Shown in pieces: positions 13,001 to 64,000 of a stretch of 64,000 nt of DNA. Source of the DNA: Liolophura sinensis (lineage: Eukaryota > Mollusca > Polyplacophora > Chitonida > Chitonidae). Location of the stretch: NCBI RefSeq assembly GCF_032854445.1, contig NC_088306.1:30539764-30603763 (forward strand), written 5' to 3'. The notes below the pieces were generated by a model that made no database searches, was not told the DNA's origin, and worked only from the letters and a program-made list of their open reading frames with translations. Position numbers and translations under genes: made by a program. The first letter of the stretch is position 1; each line of letters begins with the position of its first letter.

Positions 13001-13300
13001 TTCTGAGTGACAAGTCAGAAGAGATTACAAGGTGTATACTGTGCATGTCTGCTATATTAGTGCCAGGTTACGCTAAACATACCCAGTCTATTCTGAGTGA
13101 CGAGTCAGAAGAGATTACACGGTGTATACTGTGCATGTCTGCTATATTAGTGCCAGGTTACAATAAACATACCCAGTCTATTCTTCCTCAGTGACGAGTC
13201 AGAAGAGATTACACGGTGTATACTGTGCATGTCTGCTATATTAGTGCCAGGTTACAATAAACATACCCAGTCTATTCTGAGTGACGAGTGAAAAGAGATC
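10005..13300. repeat. 94-bp tandem array (about 32 copies), interrupted by a SINE
   Basis: The unit is about 94 bp and contains GAGTCAGAAGAGATTACAC, TGTTTGTTATATTAGTGCCA and GGTTACAATAAACATACTCA. Length varies by a few bases (TTCCTTCTGAGTG, TTCTTCCTCAGCG and shorter TTCTGAGTG subtypes). Near 12955-13290 the units share the subtype CTGTGCATGTCTGC. A SINE lies at 10737-11006. Coding frames here are array artefacts. Confidence 0.93.
10737..11006 (+). mobile_element. tRNA-derived SINE, full length, with target-site duplication
   Basis: Starts GGGGCCTCCGTGGCTCAG. The head carries an A-box-like TGGCTCAGTCGGTTAGCACG and a B-box-like GTGAGTTCAAGTC, so it derives from a tRNA and would be transcribed by RNA polymerase III. 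A core with CACCATAATGCTGGCC follows, then GAGTACGGCGTAAAACATC and an (AAAT)n tail. The 14-bp sequence ACAATAAACATACT flanks it at 10723-10736 and 11007-11020. That sequence is part of the host 94-bp repeat, so the insertion is younger than the array. Confidence 0.93.
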
Positions 13301-13723
13301 ATGTTACTCTACCATATTACCATGTTCTGTACAACACAATGCGTCGCAACACTACTTTTGTTGGACATCAAAACAAGTGTGATGAATATAACAAAACAGT
13401 TTGTAACAACGCCTGTTGTCTGGTATATCCGTTGTATTATAACTTTTTAGTCACTTATATACCTACTTAATATCAAACATTGGGTTCATTAAAACAAAAA
13501 AAAAGAATTTACCCAATATGCAAGGAACAAAAGTGAGATAAAGGCACATAAACTTAACATAAGCAGAGCAACAGGGGTGAGTGATTTATCATCAACAAGC
13601 CGGAACTTTCTAAATAATGTTCCTGGAACATGAAATGGGTCAGATGTGGCCTAAAACAGGAGCCGTTATAGGGTTACGTCTGCAATATTAATAGTTGTGG
13701 CACTGTGTAGGGCCAAAGTTAAA
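13301..13723. other. short unique spacer between two arrays
   Basis: No gene or element recognised between the 94-bp and 50-bp arrays. Confidence 0.5.
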
Positions 13724-16700
13724 CATGATACTGTGATGTTAAAATCACAAAGCCTGAGAAGATACAGGATATACATGTTACTGTAATGTTAAAGTCACAA
13801 GGCCTGAGAAGATACAGGATGTGTATGTTACTGTGATGTTAAAGTCACAAGGCCTGAGAAGATACAGGATGTGTATGTTACTGTGGTGTTAAAGTCACAA
13901 GGCCTGAGAAGATACAGGATATACATGTAACTGTGATGTTAAAGTCACAAGGCCTGAGAAGATACAGGATATACATGTAACTGTGATGTTAAAGTCACAA
14001 GGCCTGAGAAGATACAGGATATATATGTTACTGTGATGTTACAGTCACAAGGCCTGAGAAGATACAGAATGTATATGTTACTGTGATGTTAATGTCACAA
14101 GGCCTGAGAAGATACAGGATATACATGTAACTGTGATGTTAAAGTCACAAGGCCTGAGAAGATACAGGATATACATGTAACTGTGATGTTAAAGTCACAA
14201 GGCCTGAGAAGATACAGGATATATATGTTACTGTGATGTTAAAGTCACAAGGCCTGAGAAGATACAGGATATACATGTAACTGTGATGTTAAAGTCACAA
14301 GGCCTGAGAAGATACAGAATGTATATGTTACTGTGATGTTAAAGTCACAAAGCCTGAGAAGATATAGGATATACATGTAACTGTGATGTTAAAGTCACAA
14401 GGCCTGAGAAGATACAGGATGTACATGTAACTGTGATGTTAAAGTCACAAGGCCTGAGAAGATATAGGATATACATGTAACTGTGATGTTACAGTCACAA
14501 AGCCTGAGAAGATACAGAATATACATGTAACTGTGATGTTAAAGTCACAAGGCCTGAGAAGATATAGGATATACATGTAACTGTGATGTTACAGTAACAA
14601 AGCCTGAGAAGATACAGGATATACATGTAACTGTGATGTTAAAGTCACAAAGCCTGAGAAGATACAGGATATACATGTTACTGTGATGTTACAGTCACAA
14701 GGCCTGAGAAGATACAGGATATACATGTAACTGTGATGTTACAGTAACAAGGCCTGAGAAGATACAGGATATACATGTAACTGTGATGTTACAGTCACAA
14801 GTCCTGAGAAGATATAGGATATACATGTAACTGTGATGTTACAGTCACAAGGCCTGAGAAGATACAGGATATACATGTAACTGTGATGTTAAAGTCACAA
14901 GGCCTGAGAAGATACAGGATATACATGTTACTGTGATGTTAAAGTCACAAGGCCTGAGAAGATATAGAATATACATGTAACTGTGATGTTACAGTCACAA
15001 AGCCTGAGAAGATACAGGATATACATGTAACTGTGATGTTAAAGTCACAAGGCCTGAGAAGATATAGGATATACATGTAACTGTGATGTTTCAGTCACAA
15101 GGCCTGAGAAGATACAGGATATACATGTAACTGTGATGTTAAAGTCACAAGGCCTGAGAAGATATAGGATATACATGTAACTGTGATGTTACAGTCACAA
15201 AGCCTGAGAAGATATAGGATATACATGTAACTGTGATGTTAAAGTCACAAGGCCTGAGAAGATACAGGATATACATGTAACTGTGATGTTAAAGTCACAA
15301 GGCCTGGGAAGATATAGGATATACATGTTACTGTGATGTTACAGTCACAAAGCCTGAGAAGATACAGGATATACATGTTACTGTGATGTTAAAGTCACAA
15401 GGCCTGAGAAGATACAGGATGTATATGTTACTGTGATGTTAAAGTCACAAGGCCTGAGAAGATATAGGATATACATGTAACTGTGATGTTACAGTCACAA
15501 GGCCTGAGAAGATATAGGATATACATGTAACTGTGATGTTAAAGTCACAAGGCCTGAGAAGATATAGGATATACATGTAACTGTGATGTTACAGTCACAA
15601 AGCCTGAGAAGATATAGGATATACATGTTACTGTGATGTTAAAGTCACAAAGCCTGAGAAGATACAGGATATACATGTAACTGTGATGTTAAAGTCACAA
15701 AGCCTGAGAAGATATAGGATATACATGTAACTGTGATGTTAAAGTCACAAGGCCTGAGAAGATACAGGATATACATGTAACTGTGATGTTACAGTCACAA
15801 GGCCTGAGAAGATACAGGATATACATGTAACTGTGATGTTACAGTCACAAGGCCTGAGAAGATATAGGATATACATGTAACTGTGATGTTAAAGTCACAA
15901 GGCCTGAGAAGATATAGGATATACATGTAACTGTGATGTTAAAGTCACAAGGCCTGAGAAGATATAGGATATACATGTAACTGTGATGTTAAAGTCACAA
16001 GGCCTGAGAAGATATAGGATATACATGTAACTGTGATGTTACAGTCACAAGGCCTGAGAAGATACAGGATATACATGTAACTGTGATGCTACAGTCACAA
16101 AGCCTGAGAAGATATAGGATATACATGTTACTGTGATGTTAAAGTCACAAGGCCTGAGAAGATATAGGATATACATGTAACTGTGATGTTAAAGTCACAA
16201 GGCCTGAGAAGATACAGGATATACATGTAACTGTGATGTTAAAGTCACAAGGCCTGAGAAGATACAGGATATACATGTAACTGTGATGTTAAAGTCACAA
16301 GGCCTGAGAAGATACAGGATATACATGTAACTGTGATGTTACAGTCACAAAGCCTGAGAAGATACAGGATATACATGTTACTGTGATGTTAAAGTCACAA
16401 GGCCTGAGAAGATACAGGATGTATATGTTACTGTGATGTTAAAGTCACAAGGCCTGAGAAGATATAGGATATACATGTAACTGTGATGTTAAAGTCACAA
16501 GGCCTGAGAAGATATAGGATATACATGTAACTGTGATGTTAAAGTCACAAGGCCTGAGAAGATACAGGATATACATGTAACTGTGATGTTAAAGTCACAA
16601 GGCCTGAGAAGATACAGGATATACATGTAACTGTGATGTTAAAGTCACAAAGCCTGAGAAGATACAGGATATACATGTTACTGTGATGTTACAGTCACAA

Positions 16701-16920
16701 AGCCTGAGAAGATACAGGATATACATGTAACTGTGATGTTAAAGTCACAAGGCTTGAGAAGATATAGGATATACATGTAACTGTGATGTTAAAGTCACAA
16801 GGCCTGAGAAGATACAGGATATACATGTTACTGTGATGTTAAAGTCTCAAGGCCTGAGAAGATACAGGATATACATGTTACTGTGATGTTAAAGTCACAA
16901 GGCCTGAGAAGATACAGGAT
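13724..16920. repeat. 50-bp tandem array, 64 units without net length change
   Basis: The anchor AAAGTCACAAGGCCTGAGAA recurs at exact 50-bp steps from 13741 to 16891 (63 periods). Units differ by substitutions only: GATACAGG/GATATAGG, ATGTAA/ATGTTA, AAAGTC/ACAGTC, GGCCTG/AGCCTG. Each unit has a TGTGA-N8-TCACA inverted repeat. The array ends inside a unit where a SINE fragment begins. Confidence 0.95.
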
Positions 16921-17030
16921 AGGGGATGGTCATGGACTTTCCAGTTTCCTTCCACCATAATGCTGGCCACCACTGCACATAGAGTCAAGTATATCTGCGT
17001 ATGGCATAAAACACCAATCAAATAAGTAAA
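16921..17030 (+). mobile_element. SINE 3' fragment
   Basis: Contains GGGGATGGTCATGGACTTTC, CACCATAATGCTGGCCACC and AAAACACCAATCAAATAAG, which are the core and tail of the same SINE as at 10737. The tRNA-like head is missing. It abuts the end of the 50-bp array without a gap. Confidence 0.8.
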
Positions 17031-17775
17031 TATTCATTTTTAAAAAAATTGTTACATTGTTACAGGTAGATGTATAGCATAATACACAGTGGAGACTCGC
17101 ACATACATGTATACTTGTAAATATAATTAGAATTTTAACACAGTATTATAGTTTTTTATTTGCCTGACCTACATTTTTCCCTCTGTGTACGTTATAGCCT
17201 GCACTGCAATTCAGGTGAGCATTCTCGAGACTTCAGTGTTTACAAGTTTCGTGTTTCTTTCTTTGATCTTGTGTAAGGCCTATCGCTGATCTGAGAGTTA
17301 AACAAGTCAGTTGTTTCTTTCTTTGATCTTGGGTAAGGCCTATCGATGATCTGAGAGTTAAACAAGCCAGTTGTTTCTCATCTTCACTCTCTGATAGTGC
17401 TACCCTTACGCTGTACATGTCTTTAGTTTGCTTTGATGTGCTGTATGTGAATGTGTCAACCTGCAAATATTAAAGCCTTGAAAAGGTAACACGTGTACAT
17501 GGGACTACATGTATCAGTAGATGCTACCCCACCCCACACCACTCAACCCCACCCCACGTAAGAGTCTTAGGTTTTATGTACATGCATGTGGGTCATCAAT
17601 TTATCCTAGAACCCGCACCCAGATGTTCTATACATATGCATGCATTACCAGTGCGGTCTATTATTTATCTGCATACATGAAGAACAGCTGTGATGAGAAG
17701 CCAGACAGACAATAACAACAAAGCAAATCATTGTAAAGTACACATGTACTTGTAAACAACACTGCTACTATATAT
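17031..17775. other. intergenic; one 60-bp direct duplication
   Basis: A 60-bp unit is present twice in tandem at 17253-17372 (GTTTCTTTCTTTGATCTTG ... GATCTGAGAGTTAAACAAG). A short C-rich run (CCACCCCACACC) lies at about 17527-17555. No gene seen. Confidence 0.6.
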
Positions 17776-18040
17776 GTGGAATGTAGTGCATTGCAGTATG
17801 CGTCATGCAGTACCTCTACCATAGCATGTATATGCAGTCATGTATTGCAGTCTATGTCATGCAGTAGTGCTACCGTAGCATGTATATGCAATATCCTGCA
17901 TTGCAATCTACGTCATGTAGTACCGCTACCACAACATGTATATGTAATGTCGTGCATTGCAGGCTATGTCATAAAGTACCACTACCATAACATGTATATG
18001 TAATGTCCTGCAATGCAGTATACATAATGCAGTACTGCTT
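17776..18040. repeat. degenerate tandem repeat of about 56-60 bp (4-5 copies)
   Basis: Units contain TGCATTGCAGTCTATGTCAT, GCAGTACCGCTACCATA and GCATGTATATGCA. Divergence between copies is high, so this is an older array. Confidence 0.75.
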
Positions 18041-18107
18041 TACGAATGCTTGTGATGAATTAATGGCCTTCTTCCTTCTACACATTACTAGGCAAATATG
18101 CGATTTG

Positions 18108-18260
18108 CTTACCAAAACTCAGACATAATATTAGACAACATTTTGGTTTCCAAAACTGAGATGTAATATTAGATTACACATTGGTTACCAAAACTGAGAC
18201 ATAATATTGGATTACACTTTGCTTACCAAAACTGAGACGTAATATTAGATTACATTTTCA
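18108..18260. repeat. short tandem repeat of about 38 bp (4 copies)
   Basis: Four imperfect copies of TTACCAAAACTGAGACATAA followed by TATTAGATTACA. Confidence 0.75.
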
Positions 18261-18520
18261 GCAAAATACCTATAATTACTCACACCCTGTTTACACCAAT
18301 GAAGATGTCTTCTCATAAATGGAAGACTTCTATGAATCAGTATATAGCATTAACCAAACAAGATATGCAGGTACATCAATTAAATATTAAATTTACATAA
18401 CGCAGGCTTTTGGCCACAAGTTGATCAGTGTGAAAAAAACATTGTTTTCATTTGGCTCTGAACATAAATACTTTCATATTGCCATTGACATATGAGTAAG
18501 CTTTAACTAGATCCTCAAGC

Positions 18521-18612
18521 AGGTTTCTCCTACCATAATGCTGGCCACCGTTGTATAAGAGAAATTTTCTGGAGTATGGTCTAAAACACCAATCAAATAG
18601 ATAAATAAATCA
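18521..18612 (+). mobile_element. SINE 3' fragment
   Basis: Contains CTACCATAATGCTGGCCACC and AAAACACCAATCAAATAGAT with an AAAT-type tail, matching the core and tail of the SINE family in this window. The head is absent. Confidence 0.78.
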
Positions 18613-19689
18613 TAGGATGTACCAATGTAGGTTCATGAAACGCTGTCATAAGTTAAAACAATTTAAGTGACAAGTCAGAAAACTGTGACATTATTGAAGA
18701 CTGTGTCAAAATGGAAAAGTGTGACAAGACAGAGGAGTCATGAGATAAAGTAGTGTGATATGATGTAAAATTGTGTTGTAACTGAACTACTTGTGACAGT
18801 GTGACATCATCAAAAAGTTTGGAACAGTGTGAAGGAGAAAGTCAAAGAGTGAAGTGATGAAATAGTTTGACTTAAAGCAAATTGCGACATGATGGAACAG
18901 AGTGATAAGCCGGAACAGCATTACACAGTGAAACAGCAAATACATTTGTAATTATGACAATGATGGAAATTTCCAAGACGAACCACATGGTACCAGTTAT
19001 TCAATGTCAATTAGTTAAAGCCTAACAGCATATCTAAAGATGTGATCTTACATGTATCTCATAAAATCCTTTTTAAAATGAAGTCAATGCCACAGTTTGC
19101 TCCGATATATGATTGACAATATGGCACCTTACACGTATTATCACAACTGAAACGATAATAAAGTACGCATCATCGACATGTTGCATTTAGAATGTAAAAC
19201 AACTGACTCATTTGTGTTTCCGTTGATACAGAAATACAAATACATGGTATGGCTGAATCGAATTGTGACATATGACGTTATATGCATGTTTTATGCATGT
19301 GATCGTTGATACTGGTATTTGAGATCAGATCCCCTATGTACTTAAAGCTTACCTCTCCAAAAAAGGGCGAATCTTTCTTCCGACAAGAAGCACGTTACAG
19401 ACGTCAAACTCTAAAAATATTTCACAATACACAAGTTGTGTCGATTAAAATAGTACGATGTAACACGCGAAATAACCAAGTCAGTTACGCCTCAGTGCAG
19501 TATCTCGTATGACTGTCAGCGTGTCTGTCACTCCCAGCATCAGTTTTGGGAACCTGACGAAGTTTCACCCTCAAATACGTATATATCAATGTTTAAGTGC
19601 GCCCAAATATTTAATACGATGATCCTAATGAACGCTCTCTGAGGCCATTGACCTCATCCTATATTTTTAACTAAGTAAAGCACACTTAC
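18613..19689. other. intergenic region upstream of POLA1
   Basis: Unique, AT-rich. From 18660 to 18920 the motif GTGACA/TGTGA recurs irregularly without a fixed period. No coding exon recognised. Confidence 0.5.
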
Positions 19690-19747
19690 TCCGGTCAAAC
19701 TCCACCAGTGGGGTGATCAGCCATGTGGCTGTTGTGTACCACGTCAT
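19690..19747 (-). CDS. possible first coding exon of a divergent gene
   Basis: On the minus strand an ATG at 19747 opens 19 codons plus one base (MTWYTTATWLITPLVEFDR), ending at a consensus donor GTAAGT (19685-19689 region). It lies about 100 bp from the POLA1 start codon in head-to-head orientation. I do not recognise the protein, and a 58-nt open stretch can arise by chance, so this is a weak call. Confidence 0.22.
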
Positions 19748-19810
19748 CAGCTTTGTTGTGTTTATGATGCTGCAGATGGTTTCTGGCAATGGGCGATAAC
19801 TCTACATACC

Positions 19811-19831
19811 ACTTCCGCTTTCATTTCCCGC
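19811..19831 (+). promoter_or_regulatory. POLA1 proximal promoter: E2F site and ETS-like site
   Basis: TTTCCCGC at 19824-19831 matches the E2F consensus TTTSSCGC exactly and sits 16 bases before the ATG. ACTTCCGC at 19811-19818 resembles an ETS/GABP site. No TATA box is visible nearby. DNA polymerase alpha is a classic E2F-controlled G1/S gene in animals, so the location makes sense. Activity here is inferred. Confidence 0.6.
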
Positions 19832-19846
19832 CGTTTTTGATTAAGA

Positions 19847-63714
<43,868 letters not shown>

Positions 63715-64000
63715 CTGTCAGATATGTACACGTGTCTGGTAATTACATGTATCTGGTGATTACACGTGTCTTCTGATTACACGTATCTGGTGTCTGGTTA
63801 TTACACGTATCTGGTGTCTGGTTATTACACATGTGTGGTGATTACACGTATCTGGTGTCTGGTTATTACATGTATCTGGTGTCTGGTTATTACATGTGTG
63901 GTGATTACACGTATCTGGTGTCTGGTTATTACACGTATCTGGTGATTACACGTGTCTTCTGATTACATGTATCTGGTGTCTGGTTATTACATGTGTGGTG
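63715..64000. repeat. tandem repeat cut by the right window edge
   Basis: Irregular copies of TTACACGTATCTGGTGTC and TGGTTATTACATGTGTGGTG, a unit of about 20-40 bp with nested subrepeats. The array continues beyond 64000. Confidence 0.88.

Noticed and set aside
13724-16920. CRISPR-like direct repeats, and a TGTGA-N8-TCACA palindrome resembling a bacterial CRP site
   Set aside because: Units are contiguous, with no unique spacers, in a eukaryotic genome. The palindrome has the wrong spacing for CRP and no bacterial context.

Overview
The window is eukaryotic genomic DNA: one long, heavily spliced gene on the + strand, AT-rich introns with canonical GT..AG borders, tRNA-derived SINEs and many tandem arrays. 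The SINE type (tRNA-like head, conserved core, tail of the form CGTAAAACACCAATCAAATAAATA) and a second element ending in CACTCACTCACTCAC are familiar from molluscs and other lophotrochozoans, so a mollusc-like animal is the best guess. That assignment is an inference.

The only gene I can name is POLA1, the catalytic p180 subunit of DNA polymerase alpha. I resolve 27 coding exons between 19847 and 63353, joined in a consistent phase into 1,036 codons. They run from the start methionine through the N-terminal domain, the inactivated exonuclease fold and polymerase motifs A and B. The gene continues past the right edge, where motif C and the zinc/iron-sulfur C-terminus should lie (roughly 400-450 residues). 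Just upstream of the start codon are an E2F-type site and an ETS-like site, which fit an S-phase replication gene.

Layout. 1-17000 is mostly satellites: a 65-bp array, a 200-N assembly gap, then 40/41-bp, 90-bp, 45-bp, 94-bp (with a SINE inside) and 50-bp arrays, with little unique sequence between them. 17000-19846 is intergenic with SINE fragments and a possible divergent promoter; a candidate minus-strand exon sits at 9589-9699. 19847-64000 is POLA1, whose larger introns each hold a different tandem array (27, 47, 39, 79/80, 50, 105, 30, 20, 51, 45, 71, 37, 42, 33 bp), plus SINEs, a hAT-like DNA transposon relic and an antisense non-LTR retrotransposon fragment.

The most striking signal is that two intronic arrays are built from splice sites. 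In intron 14, a 50-bp unit spanning the last 28 nt of exon 14 and its 5' splice site is repeated about 19 times. In intron 26, a 33-bp unit resembling that intron's own 3' splice site is repeated about 30 times, and most units read pyrimidine tract-CAG|GT, the form of a recursive splice site. Other points are a decayed duplicate of exon 22, a 90-bp array whose open frame varies mainly at synonymous sites, a 50-bp array with no net length change over 63 periods, and a SINE head amplified into its own array. Most long open frames here are by-products of arrays whose unit is a multiple of three, and are not annotated as genes.
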